Assembly (NCBI GenBank): GCA_948474755.1
Contig: CAOLHI010000080.1
Span: forward strand, 950,001 to 1,014,000
Reading direction: 5' to 3'
Length of the DNA: 64,000 nt
DNA from: Ctenosaura bakeri
Lineage: Eukaryota > Chordata > Lepidosauria > Squamata > Iguanidae
In this document: one piece after another, positions 22,805-34,905 of the stretch
Position numbering within the stretch: position 1 is the first letter of the stretch
How the letters are laid out: each line of letters opens with the position of its first letter
The notes under the pieces: generated by a model
Seen by the model: only the letters and a program-made list of their open reading frames with translations
Told to the model about the DNA's origin: nothing
The model's database searches: none
Program-made: the position numbers and the translations under genes

Positions 22805-25800
22805 TTCATGTCAAAAGTGGGAAGGCTTGTACAATGTTCTAAGACAACTAGTCCTCAGGTTTATATTTAGAAACAGATGCCATTCTTTTCTCACAGAAAA
22901 GGTAATCTAGGAAGGCACTATTGAATTTTGTCCCACTCCTATTTTATACAATCATTGCTAATAATGACACTTAGCATTTTAAAAGTATATTTGAACATAC
23001 ATTATCTAACATCAACTCAGTCATTCATTTCAGATTTTGATATGAGACTAAGCACAGGCACAATAAGATAATTCTAGCTTTTGTGCTTAGTGGGCAATGG
23101 GGGTATGTTATTGCACTGTTTTTAAAAAATGTGTACATTCCATTTTTATATGGACTGTGGATTTTACACATCCTGTTTATGTATGGGCTATAGTACAGTT
23201 CCTCAGGTCTGAAAACCAGCCCTGCTCTGAAAAAAGCCCCATGTTTATAACAGTTGTTGTTATCGAGTATGCTATAAGTTTCCAAGTCCAAAAAAACATT
23301 TCCAGCTCAAAAATGGGTTCTTGCAATTCTTGTCGTAATTATTATCCACTTGTTTACACATTCTGTATGTACCTTGGATATGCTACATGCATTTGGATCT
23401 ATCAACCTCCTCTGCTCTATAACTAATGTTTTCACTGTTTTGGAATTTGTTTGTTTGTTCTGATTGAATTCTGTTGCAAATTTTTGCAAAATATTGATTT
23501 AGGCATCTCAAGCACAATCCCAAACTTTGTAGAATCTTAATTCCTGGGAAATTTACACTTGTTCAATCAATAACTTTATTACGGTCATAGAACAGCATGA
23601 GATTTACACTTGTTGAATATCTGTAGCTGTTAAATGCACAGATTCCTACTGAGGATAAAAGGTGGTAAAGAAAAAAGGGGTACAATATATTTTTGGTTAC
23701 AGATTGTGCACTTCTGCAACACATGCAAAGAATCTGGAAAAACCCAGGCTTCTGTTTTCTGTCAATAAAGGAATTTGAAAGGAGGGCTTCTGAGTGAGAA
23801 AAGTGTGTGTTCTTGTCTGTGCTGCCCAACATTCTTATTATGTACCACATTATTTGCATAAAGAGCAAACAATTGGCAAAATATGCAAATATGGCCATCT
23901 GTATTGGGAGAACTAGAATATGGCAATCCTCACACAGCAGTGTTGAGAGTAGTAGAGAAAGTTAAAAGAGGGAAGGGCTGAGCTAGCATTAGGGTACAGG
24001 AAAAGAAAGTGCAATGAAAAAAAGTATGCAGAAGTATGAAAGTGGAGGATAAGGGGGTTTCTAACCTAGGCTAGCTGGTGTATGCTTAAGAAATATTGGG
24101 ATAGCAGGACTGAAAAACAAAAACAAAATTAAAAAAAGAGTAGGGGAGAACAAGAGAGAGCATATGGGTGGAGGATGGAGGAGGACTAAGAGATTTCTAA
24201 TCCAGGGGATGCTGGGTACTTTATTTATGGAATGAAATGTGAAATGGAACTTCTCCAGTTTATAAAGACATTCGCAGAATTTGAAGACCATCTTCCACAT
24301 TTGATTCCTCATTTTGGTCAAATGTCATTTGCTTTATGAAATGTGGTAAAAATCTGCCTTCAAACCTGTATAATATGCAGCCATGTTAGATATTTAAAAA
24401 TGAATTTATTGTAGTAGTAGTAGTACTTTGTAAATTCTGGAAATGTTACTTTTGAAGTTATAACTCCCCAAATCCCCCAGGAAGGTTCTGGAAGTTTTTG
24501 TTCCAAAAGGAACTTTCCTAAACACTGGTAGTGTCATGGTAATTAATGAATAAATATTTACTGTCAGTTTGTGATTGTGTAATATGTGCATTACTATCAG
24601 TTTGTGATTGTGTAATATGTCCAAAAGTGCTCATGTTGTTAAAAATTAACATGGCAGTACTATGTTTTTGGCTTATTGTGATGTACTTCAGACAATAATG
24701 AGACAGATGTCTGAGTCTATGCCAAAATTAGTTCAAAAACAATAAAAAAAAAGTTTATTCCTGCTAGTTCCAAATTCTATGTGGTATCAGATTTTGGCCT
24801 AACTAATATAACCTTTGCCACAGATCTGACAACTATAGAGATAGAGGAATTATAATGATTTTGAAGTATTTGTTGATGATAAAAACAAAAGGTCCTTCAG
24901 TGGCTTTCATGTACTCAGAACTAATCAAAGACGTGGTATTGTGAAGAAGCAGGTCAATACTCAACTATAAAAAGCCTACAGTGAGAATAGTTGGGGATAA
25001 AGGCACTTAGCTTGAAATTCATGATGTGCATTCATTGATTACAGAAGGAAGTGACTGAAAGAGAGGCAGAACATTACAGACTGTGTTGACATTACATGAC
25101 TAGTATCCTCCCAGCTATTCTTTTTGATTCTCCATTCAAATTTATCTCATATTTTCAATGAAGCACAGTTTCAAGCTATTTTCCTCCAATCATTCTTTAT
25201 TTTCTGGTGTGTTAGAAGCATTATGAAGAATTACCATCCTCTTTATTAATTTATTGGAAAAGGTAATGTTGGAGAGAGGGAGAAATCTTGAAAGGGTAAC
25301 TGAAAAGTTACAAGTACACTGCAAAAGGAATGAAGTTATTCTTCATCAAGTTATAACCATCATGTATCTTACCCCTGTAGGTACTTCACATTGTTTTTAG
25401 TAGGGCCATTGAGACAAGGCTATTTGCCATCCCATGATCCTTAGCAAAGACAAATAATCCCAGCCAGAAATGGATCTAGCTAACTCAGCTGAAATTGGAA
25501 TGGATGAGCTCCCATCCCTTGTGTCCCAGCAAAATTTCTACCATGTATGGATGAGTGGAAAATAATACTGGTTGAATTGATTTAGACTGATGAGGCAGAG
25601 AGAATTTTTGATAATATTTAGGATAACTTTTGGATTAGAACTTGGAAGTACTTGCAAATAACTTGTAATTGATTTCATAATGAAAGTATAACTAAATCTC
25701 AATACAGTTGCAACTAAACTAGGAATTTTTTTTACAATACCTTTTACAGTTACTTTTTGCACTTCTGGACATTTACTTTTTGCATTTCTGGGAGAGTTAC

Positions 25801-26268
25801 CACATAAAATAATGGAGAAAAACCATCACAAGAGGCACTTGATCAAGCCAGCGGGGTCTTTTGTATCACGAACTTGTCTCCTTCTGATTTTTGAAAAAGT
25901 AACTGAGGCAGAAACTAGCCTGCAGTATGTCCTGAAGTGATCCCGAATCTGCTGCTCTTGTTTTTTGATTCAGATTTACTCCTCAAAGGCCGCACTGAGC
26001 ATTGTCTGTCCATCTCTGTACTGGGCTTGTGAACCATATCAGTTTCTTTCTTATATAAATTTGAAAAAAAATCCATCGTGTGCAAATGATTCTCTTATTA
26101 CTATAAAAACTGATAGTGGCCTGATGTTATGGATCAGTAAAAGCAGCCACCTTGATTTTTTTTTTAAAATCTCCATGCATACATTCATGTGAACATACCT
26201 GATGCATTTTTATCTGTTTTATATATTATCTATATATGTGCATGTGTATAGATTCGAATATCTTATTG
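22805..26268. other. Intergenic, mostly unassigned
   Basis: No gene recognised. The block near 23566-23600 (ataactttattacggtcata) looks like the reversed tail of a retroelement. A (GTA)n run lies near 24411-24424. The open frames here are short and without known motifs. Confidence 0.4.
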
Positions 26269-26403
26269 TTTATTTCTAGGGATGTGCCAACCGAATCTGC
26301 AAATCCTTGAATCCTTGAGAAGGATTTGAGATCCCCAGATTTGAATCCAGCTGCCAAAATAGGCAAGTGGAATCTTTCGAATCCACTGCCTATCAAGCCT
26401 CGT

Positions 26404-26820
26404 GCCTTTCCCCACCCGCCCTGGGAACGATCATGCCGAGACAGGCTGTGAGAAAGGCTTGGAGCACAGGATCCCTCTGTTTGCACCTTTTCCCACCCAC
26501 CCTGAGGGACGATCATGCCAGGGCGGGCTGTGAGAAAGGCTTGGAGTGCAGGATCCCATTGCTCACGCCTTTCCCCATCTGCCCTGGGAACGATCGTGCT
26601 GGGGTAGGCTGTGAGAAAGGCGTGGAGTGCGAGATCCCGCTCCTCATTGTTTCCCCACCTGACATGGGCATGATCCTGCCAGGGTGTCTTTCTCCCCCCG
26701 CCCTGGGCATGTCTTTTCCCATCCATTCTGGGCGCAATTATGCTGGAGCGGGCTGTCAGAAAGGCATGGAGTATGGAATCCTGCTCCTCACATGTTTCCC
26801 CACCCAGTGTGGGCATGGGT
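26404..26820. repeat. Minisatellite, about 82-bp unit, about five copies
   Basis: Units begin ctttccccacc and contain gggaacgatcatgcc, ggctgtgagaaaggc and ggagtgc. The fourth unit is shortened. GC-rich compared with the flanks. The long open frames on both strands here (up to 196 codons) are by-products of a period that avoids stops. Confidence 0.85.
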
Positions 26821-26821
26821 G

Positions 26822-26844
26822 ATTGGCTAGCAGACTGGTATAAA
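26822..26844 (+). promoter_or_regulatory. Promoter-like inverted CCAAT plus TATA box in hAT element
   Basis: ATTGG (inverted CCAAT) at about 26822-26826 and TATAAA at 26839-26844, followed by a GC/CT-rich leader and a possible splice donor (caaggtaat, near 26930). May be a relic of the transposase promoter. Confidence 0.3.
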
Positions 26845-27617
26845 GCCTCTCATGCACTGGAGGCCGCCATTTCTCCCCCAGCTGCCTGTGCCCCTACTGC
26901 TGCCTCTCCCTGCTGCTCCCTCCCTCTGCAAGGTAATTTTGGGGTAGGGATTTGGAGGTGAGGGACAGAGGAGCAAAACTGAGTTGTCTGGGGGTCTAGG
27001 AGCTTGTGGGAATGTCCCAGGGTGTTCCAAAGACTGCAGAAAGGGGTTCAGGGGTTCCATGCAAGCCATGCCAGCCATACTTCCCTCTTCACCAGCTTTC
27101 TTTGGTCAGTTCTGGGACTAAGATTATCATGATGTCATTTCCTCTCTTAGTTTCTGTGTCTTGAATACATGAACACTTCAGTTAACCCCTTTTGAAGCTC
27201 CCTTTTTGAAAGTATTTTTATGCTTCTCAACCCTTTGTCCTCTTTTTCCTCTGTCTAGCTGCAAGTTTATAAGCAGCATTTCCATTGGAAAGTTGCAAAG
27301 GAGAGCTGGAGAAACACAGAGTTTTGGTCTTGTGTTGCAGCAGCATGTCTGTGGTAAACAATTAATGCCAAAAAACCTGAGCTGGGAAAGAATGGGATTC
27401 AGCTCTAGCTGATTCTATAAGAGGAGTGTGTGCTATCTACAACAAACAAGGTGAACAGTAGCTGCCTCCAGAATCATTTATTGAGCATGAATTAATCTGT
27501 ATCATTTTTTAATTTGAGACTGGAGGGTAAGGATTGGGAATTGTTGAGACAGGCCTGGAGATTTGATTTGAGTGTCCCTTGAAGGACTTGAGTTAGAGAA
27601 TTGACTGGATTAGAGCC

Positions 27618-27640
27618 GTGTGTGTGTGTGTGTGTGTGTT
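27618..27640 (+). repeat. (GT)n microsatellite
   Basis: Uninterrupted GT run. Confidence 0.9.
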
Positions 27641-28439
27641 TAAGTGCTTTCTTTGTTGCAGGACTTGAGACTTGACTCTTGAGACTGCAGGGTGCAGAAC
27701 GGAGATTGGACTAGAGGCTGTTTGTTTGTTTGCCTTCCTTGTTGCAGGACTTGAGCCTTGACTGGAAGATAGAGTCTTCTTGAGATTTCAAGGACAGCTG
27801 AGAGATTCCTCTGCAGAGCTCCCTTGCAAAGCTCTTTCATACACAATTCTGGGGTTTGTAGTTTTATAAGGTGTCACAGCCTTCTCTGCCAAAGTGTGCT
27901 GGTGCATCATCAAACTACAAACCTCAGCATGCCATAAGGAGCTATGCAAAGCAAATCTAGTTTTGACCTAGATTATCTCTGTACTGTAATGGTCCTGTTT
28001 ACACAGGCAGGAAAACGTGGGATTAATTCACATTTTCCTGCCTGTGTACAAAGGGCCTTCATATCATTTTCAATCTGGGGAGATCCTGAGGCAAAATTAT
28101 GACAATTGTCCTGGCCAGATTTCTTCAGAGGGAGGTTTGCGTTTGCCTAGGCTTTTGCTAAGGCTGAGAGAGTGTGTCTTGCCCAAGATTATCCTTCTTT
28201 CCCTTTCTTTTTAAACCCTTTTTGAAAAAAGGATTCAAAAGATTTGAAATTCATGAGATTCGTGGATTCCCAGAACCTTCCAGAAATTCAGATCTGGATT
28301 CGGATTCCAAAAATTCTGGATTCGTCCCATCCCTATTTATTACAAATTTATTTATTTGCATTTTAACACTACTTTATCTCAGAACAATCCCTATGCTTTC
28401 TCCCCATGTCTCAGAAATCACATCTAACAGCCACTCATA

Positions 28440-29000
28440 GGCCCTTTCCTCACGCGGTTATTAAGGCGGGCCAATGTGTCTTGCCACGGAGGTCTTCTGC
28501 ACCTTGGAGCGGATTAGGTTTGGTCTATTTACCTTCATTCCGCACATAATTCCAACTAGATGTGCCCCCATGTGGTGATAAAGTGCACTATTTGAAAACT
28601 GGAAGAAATCGGTTTTCCAGTTCTTCAGATCGATCCAATTCATACTTTCACAGTGGTGCAGACACGTACATTCGCGCCAATGTGAATTGGTGGTCAGCGA
28701 AGGGCTCATGGGAGGGGCCAGGGGGTAGTACAGACTTACGCACATACACAATGACGTACTAAACCATGCAAAAAAAAAAAAAGGAGCCAATCACAGCCGA
28801 CGGGGCAGGGTGAGGGGAGTAGCGGGAATGGCCAAGGCGGATGTAGTGTGGATCCATGAACTCGCACTCCTCCGAATCAGAATGGAACATACGCAGTAGC
28901 TGTGCGGAAGAAAATGAGGGAAAGTCCGCCTTGTTTTGAGCCCAGAAAATCCGGTAAGAAACAGCACAAACCGATTCACCAGCCTCGTGCAGAAAGGGCC
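28440..29000. mobile_element. Family B non-autonomous element, copy B1
   Basis: 561 bp. Ends GGCCCTTTCC (left) and cgtgcagaaagggcc (right). 3-bp duplication ATA (28437-28439 and 29001-29003). Landmarks cggaggtcttctgcacctt and ttggagcgga are shared with B2 and B3. No transposase; the interior holds short inverted repeats. Confidence 0.88.
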
Positions 29001-29011
29001 ATAATGGCTGC

Positions 29012-29107
29012 TCCCTTCTCTTCCAGAGAGCTCTTTGGCCTCAGTAAATTACAAACCCTAGAATTCCACAGGATGCTAAAAGTGGAATAATAGCACTATA
29101 ACAGTGT
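29012..29107. mobile_element. Family A right-half fragment (long subfamily)
   Basis: Contains agctctttggcctcagtaa, attccacaggatgctaaaag and the right arm to ctataacagtgta. The left half is absent. Confidence 0.75.
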
Positions 29108-31498
29108 ATCTCATTATCTCACAACAACTTCTCTCCAAGGCCAGTTTTGCAGTTCCATGTTCCTTCAGCATCTCCTTATTTGTTTTCATATACATGTTGC
29201 AGAACAAATAGAGCCACAGAACAAACAGAACCACACAGCCTGTCTGGTGCTCACTGCAACTATAACTGCTGCTGTTTGTCCCCTGTCTTATATTGAGAAA
29301 GACTCTTAGTCTATCTAGCATTGTACTGTCAACATCATGATGGGAGAACACATGGCCCTCTGGTTCTTGTCAGTCCTAACCACCCTGGTCAATGGTGATA
29401 CACAATAGCAGTAATAGTTCATCAACATCTAGAAGGAAGAAGATTCCCTAGTGCTATTGAACACTGATTGGCAGCACTTAGCCAGGTATTCAGGCAAAAA
29501 CCTTTCCCAGCCCTGGAAAAGCTGGGAACTGAAAAGCTTTCATACTCTACTTGTATGGCATCCTCCCCTCTCCACAGCCTCTTTCCAAAGCAATGCATTG
29601 ACATCATGGATTTTAGACAAAGTGCCTTTATTCTACTCAATTTGGGCTTTTGCAAATGTGTATCAAGTTGGTTCTTCACCATCTCAGGATCTTTCATTAA
29701 TCTAAGATAAATGAAAGCCGCCCAAGGGTCTTCTGTTTTATGATAATTAAATACTTTTTTAAAAAATTAAAAATAATTATGACACCATTGTCTTTGCTTG
29801 CACTTGGATGCCACAGTGAGTGTATCTATAGTGCAGGAAGCAAAAAAGCCAGGTTGTAAGACAGACAAAGATGTTACGTAGTGCCTTCCAGCTCATCACT
29901 GTAGTTGCAGGTCAAGTAATGGCAGAAGCGTGGGCTGTAGCTCTACCACTTTAACACTGCTCAGGCATTTTCCATATTGCCAGAGAATGATAAAAATTCC
30001 TTCAGGACAATCATATTGTGATGCAACATAATCCCTTTTACTTAGTTTTTATTCCTTTTTAATGTACAGGTTTTTTATTACTTGCATTATCAATTGGTGA
30101 TTATTGCTATAATTGGGGGCTTATTCTGTGTAAAATTGGTATGTGGTTGTTTTGCACAGAAAATAGCATTTTCTGCACATTGAAATAAGTTGGCTTCAAA
30201 TATGTGGTTTTCAAAAACTTTCGCATGTTCTGCCAGAGCTTGATCCTGCTTGATGAATAATACCAGCTCTCAACAATCATTACTGTTTTTGAAAACAGTC
30301 AATAACCAGCAACTTAACAATTCAAATCTGCTCTTCCAGCCACAATGCATAAAACTGAGCCACTTGATCAGCTCAGGGTGCGTTCTTGCAATGGTGAAAT
30401 CTAATAGACCTCTGACCATATTTTCACCTAACTTACTCCTAAATAATATGCAGAACATTCAGAGCTGGCTCCATCATGAGGCAGTGGTTACCTTAGGCAG
30501 CAGATTTGGGGTACTATGAAAAGTCAGGAAATTGTTAGCTATTTGATTTGTCCAGGACAGTGAAGTAGTGCTAACATGTTTTCTTTTTAAACTTACGTTT
30601 CAAAATAACTTGCCTAGCTTTATGTCTTGACTTTTTTGTGTCCTTGTAGGGGAGCAGATTTGCTACTTGACTTCAGGCAGCAAAAGGTTCTGGGGCAGCC
30701 CTAATAGGATTGCACTGTTTAAGGCTATATGTAAGTGATTGTGAGCCAGATTTCCATCTGTGCTAAGATTTGTAGATTAGACAAAGCCCAATGGGCTTGC
30801 ATTATGGAGGTTCAGAATGTTAAATTATTTTATTTTTATAGTCTCATTAACAATGATTGTTCACAATTGTGAGTGGTGCAGGTGTTTCTGTGCCCTGACC
30901 ACTTAGCAGCTTTCTAATAGCAGTGAATGGTATAGCACAGACTATCCCCCTGCTTTAAATTTAAAAGCACAGACCTCCTTTGTCTTCCTTCAAAAGAAAG
31001 GCTAGTCATCTCAAAGGGCCACTGACTATGAAACTGTATCTCAGCAGCTTTGATGCAGACTGGTTGAGGATAGTGATTTAAAATTACACCATCCTGTCAG
31101 ACCCTGATGATGCCATCAGAGAGGTTGTCTCCCGCTTTCACTGTGAATGCTTCCTCTCACCTTTCCTCATTGTCTTCCTCTTTCTTGCCCTGGGGTTAGG
31201 ATGCTTATTGTGTTAGGCTGAGCCAAAGAAAGTTCTGGTTGAGTGGCTGCATTCAGCAGTTGGAAAATCAGACACAAAAAGAGAGGAGTAGGAAAATGAA
31301 GAGCCACCTGCTTTAGTTCACATATACCTTTGGCATGTTTTTTGGTTAAAAAGAGCAAATGCTGAACTGAAACCATCCTGGGATAGCCAGGTACTGCTAC
31401 AGTGACCTTTTTAAAAGTGTGACTGAAAAAAGGAGAAAAATACTTGCTATATCTAACTTTGGAGGAAATGAACAGGTATTTGTATGCATCTTTATATC
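29108..31498. other. Intergenic, unassigned
   Basis: No coding exon or known repeat recognised; open frames up to about 90 codons without motifs. Confidence 0.4.
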
Positions 31499-31620
31499 AC
31501 ACACACACACACACACCACACACACACATTCATATATTCATATTCGTCTTTGGCAATTGAAGAAGGCAAAAGCCAAAATATTTTGCTCGTGTGTGTGTGT
31601 GTGTGTTTGTGTGTGTGTAC
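31499..31620 (+). repeat. (AC)n and (GT)n microsatellites in inverted array
   Basis: An AC run at 31499-31528 faces a GT run at 31589-31620 across about 60 bp; the two tracts are complementary and could pair. Confidence 0.85.
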
Positions 31621-31650
31621 ACATATACACATACACACGCAGAAAATATA

Positions 31651-31832
31651 TGCCATTTCTTCACCAGACTATTATAGTGCTATTATTCCACTTTCAACAT
31701 CCTATGGAATCCTGGGATTTGCAGTTTAGGGAGGGGCCTCGTGACTGCACACCCCAGGATGCAAATCCCAGGATTGCACAGGATGTTGAAAGTGGAATAA
31801 TAGCACTATAACAGTGTAGTGCGGAAATGGCC
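31651..31832. mobile_element. Family A MITE, copy A8
   Basis: 182 bp. 3-bp duplication ATA (31648-31650 and 31833-31835). Ends tgccatttct and gcggaaatggc. Confidence 0.9.
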
Positions 31833-32644
31833 ATAGATATATACATATTATACATATACATATATATGCACACACATACATATAGACACTTATATATAGA
31901 TACTTAAGTTCTGCTTCTGAAAAAAAAACCCTTCATTTTCTTTAAACATATTTCTTTATTTTCCCTACATTTGTGTGTGTATGTGTATGCACACATGTGT
32001 GAAAAGAAATGAGTGGAGGGAAGATGAAGACAACTTAATTTTCAAAAATTGGATTTTCAAAACAAACCTGGAAAGATGCAGAAGTCCAAAAGCCAGTTAT
32101 CTATAAAAGTCCTTCAGTAATTGTTGCTAGTGATTTCTTATTTGTATACAAATAAGGACACAAATATGATGCCAGGCCTCAGCACACTGGGGAAAAAACC
32201 TGCCAGTTATCTCCCCATCCGATAGCTTAAAAAGTACTGGTTTATACAGCAGAGTGAGTAACACTTGGCCTGTGTGCTGCATATTACCCTGGAACCTCCT
32301 TTCTGCAGCTCTTCTTCATTGTTGCCAAATTTGGCACCATTACTACCATTTGGACTACTGGGGGGAAAAAAGAAGAACAAAGATTTTCTCCTTTCTTTCA
32401 CTTCCATTTGTGATGAAAGAGGCAAAGATGCTTCACCCTGGGGTCTCACTGAACTCTGTAGAAAATAATGGGGTTACTCAGCTGAGAGCCAAGTGTTGTG
32501 ACTATTGTGATTGCTATGTCTGACTTGCTGCATTGACATTTCACTGCAGTTTGTTTTATGTTTGTGTGTCTGTTTTGTCTGTACATGTGCATGAGTGAAT
32601 CTTAGGGAGAGGGGAGGAACAGCATGCTCTTATTGATGCCATCT
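31833..32644. other. Intergenic, unassigned
   Basis: TA-rich run near 31840-31910, then unassigned sequence. Confidence 0.4.
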
Positions 32645-34045
32645 TGGGCAGAGGGAGGTACAGTGCTTGGGGTTGAACAGGTCAGGTAAGAGAAAGAAAG
32701 GATAGATATTTGGAATCTATCCCATGTTTTGTTCCATTCCTCTCTCAAGATCCAGCTTGCTCTGTCTACCTGTCTTCTACTCTGCTGGTGCAACTCCTGA
32801 ATGTCAGATCAGTAATAAAACAACCACTATCCATGACCTGGTTGTAGATGAGTGGGCTGTGTGCATTATAGAGACCTGGGTGGATGAGCTTGGAGGCGTC
32901 AACTTGTCCCATCTTTGTCAACCTTTGTCAGCCGGGGTAAAGGAATTGCTGCCATCCATAAGGATTCTATCATTCTCACAAGGAAGCCTATGAATTCTAA
33001 CACTAACTGAGGGTTTGCACCTTGTGTTGGCCCAAAGAGATAGAACAAGATGCTGCTGGTGTCCACCACCCTGCTGCCCTGCAGCCTCCTTGCCTGATCT
33101 GGCCGAGATGGTCTCAGAGATGGTGCTGGAGAACCCCAGAAGTGTGGTTCTGGGGGACTTCAACATCCATGCTGAGTCTGTTCTGACAGGACCTGCTGAG
33201 GACTTCATGGCCACCATGATGACTATAGGGCTGGCTCAGTACATCACTGATCCAACACATGTGGAAGCACTTATCTTAGAGTTGGTTTATGATGAATGGT
33301 TTGGTTTTGGGGGGGTATACAACAACCCCATTGTCATGATCAGACTATTTCCTTGTGACATTTGGTTTGACAGTGGTAGATCTCCTCTGTAGGGGTGGGG
33401 ACTGATTAAAGTGGTCCACCCCCAGATACTTATGGAATCTGAAGGATTCTTGAATGTTCTGGGGGATTTTCCAGCTGATAGGGGTGGTAATTCTGTAGAG
33501 GCCTTGGTCTCACAATGGGATGATGAGATGGAAAGACTATTGATTCAATTGCCTCTAAGCATCAAATCCAATGGTATGGAGACCATAATTCATTTTGGTT
33601 TGCAGGAGATCTATGGGTAATGAAGCAGGCTGGATGAAAACTAGAACACATATGGCATAGGACATGGAGCAAATATGATTGAAAATTGGCAAAGACCTCT
33701 AGTTGTGCCTATTATGTGGCAGCCAAGGTAGCAAAAAGAATTTATTTTGCTTTCTGTATTCTGTTTTCAGCACAGCATCCATCAGATTTTTTTCTGAGTG
33801 ATCAAGAGCATATTGGTATCAGGCTCAGAGAGGCCAAGATTAGAATCCTTGATATCCTGCTGTGACAAATTTGCCAGACGCTTTGAGCAGAAAGTCATAC
33901 ATACTTGTTCAGAACTTGATGCCACAATTATTGCAACATCTAAGCAGCTGTTCTGTGCTCTATCTAATCAATTTTTAAAAATATCAGTTCCAGTTGCTGC
34001 AACCTGATGATGTAGACAAGACACTTATCCATCCCACCACATATA
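32645..34045 (+). mobile_element. L2-like LINE, endonuclease part
   Basis: Broken plus-strand frames give KTTTIHDLVVDEWAVCIIET (about 32820-32880), VLGDFNIHAESVL (about 33147-33185) and DPTHV, the endonuclease blocks of an L2-type ORF2. Frameshifts and stops show it is inactive. It continues past the family B insertion. Confidence 0.85.
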
Positions 34046-34566
34046 GGCTCTTTCTGCACCAGGCAATTAGAATGGGGCAGTGCGTCCTCTCACGGAGGTC
34101 ATCTGCACCTTGGAGCGGACTAGGAGCGGACAACTTATCAGAGATCCACACCTCAGTCCGCTCCAAAATGACCTCAAGTGGTCCACCAGCATGTTTTCTA
34201 AAGACCGCAAAAAACAGGTCTTTATTTTCCTGGAATGCACCATTGCGTCCCTGCTCCCTTGTGCAGATTTGCAGGCTCGCACCAATGCGAGCCTGTGATC
34301 TGCGGAGGGCGGGCTTTAGGCGTGGCTAGCTTCAGCAGTTGGTCAGGACCCACAACCAACTGGAAGCCACCTTTTGGTAGCCAGAAGCCACCATTTTGGA
34401 AGCCGGAGCAGTGCCGATCTACAGACCTCGCACTGCTCCGATTCGCCCTGGGCCAAGGAGGAGCCCTGCGGAAGGGCTTCAGGGACAGTCTGCATTGCTT
34501 CAGACCCCAGAAGAAGCGGTAGGTAACGGCACGGAGCCATTCCCCTTGCCTCGTGCAGAAAGGGCC
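34046..34566. mobile_element. Family B element, copy B2, inside the L2 LINE
   Basis: 521 bp, ends ggctctttctgcacc and gtgcagaaagggcc. 3-bp duplication ATA (34043-34045 and 34567-34569). Interior carries tccgctcc / ggagcgga inverted motifs. The open frames inside (up to 125 codons) are not conserved in B1 and not taken as genes. Confidence 0.9.
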
Positions 34567-34905
34567 ATAGTCTTGACCGTTGTCTATCTTGGCTTTCAAG
34601 CAGGTGTGGACTTATTGAGTGGGTCCAAGAGGTGGTAAATGCCTCCCTACATCAGAAGGAGGTGCCTGTTGCTTTGAAGGAGGCTGTAGTGCACCCTTGC
34701 CTAGAGTACCTCCCTGGAACCAGAGGTATGTGATAGCTACCAGCCTTATCACTAATATCCTGTATTTGGGCAAGGTGCTTGATCACATGGTGGCGGGGCA
34801 GCTTCAGGTGATCCTGCTACAAATTTGCTCTTCTTTTATAATACACTCCAGGTCCTCTGCCTGAGATGACTGCCTCACTCTGCCTAATGGTAGGGTCTGC
34901 TCTGC
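34567..34905 (+). mobile_element. L2-like LINE, start of reverse transcriptase part
   Basis: Continues the LINE after B2. In broken frames it matches the PTT...DP.PSWL, VVNASL, ALKEAVVHP and LGKVLDHMVAGQLQ blocks that precede the RT core. Truncated before the catalytic motif. Confidence 0.85.

Larger units (their letters stand above)
26277..28335. mobile_element. 2.06-kb hAT-like element with internal minisatellite
   Basis: Inverted ends TAGGGATGTGCC (left) and GGACGAATC/TAGGGATGGGAC type (right, read in reverse). Flanked by TTTATTTC (26269-26276) and TTTATTAC (28336-28343), 7 of 8 matching, as for hAT. No transposase frame is recognised. Interior holds a minisatellite (26404-26820), a promoter-like motif pair, a GT microsatellite, a family A-like remnant (27840-27950) and a Sauria SINE remnant (28096-28190). 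Confidence 0.7.

Noticed and set aside
26226..26816. 196-codon minus-strand open frame, the longest in the window
   Set aside because: It follows the 82-bp minisatellite; a period that happens to lack stops leaves both strands open. No conserved domain.
34222..34638. Open frames up to 125 codons at 34.2-34.6 kb
   Set aside because: They lie within the non-autonomous family B element and are not preserved in copies B1 and B3.
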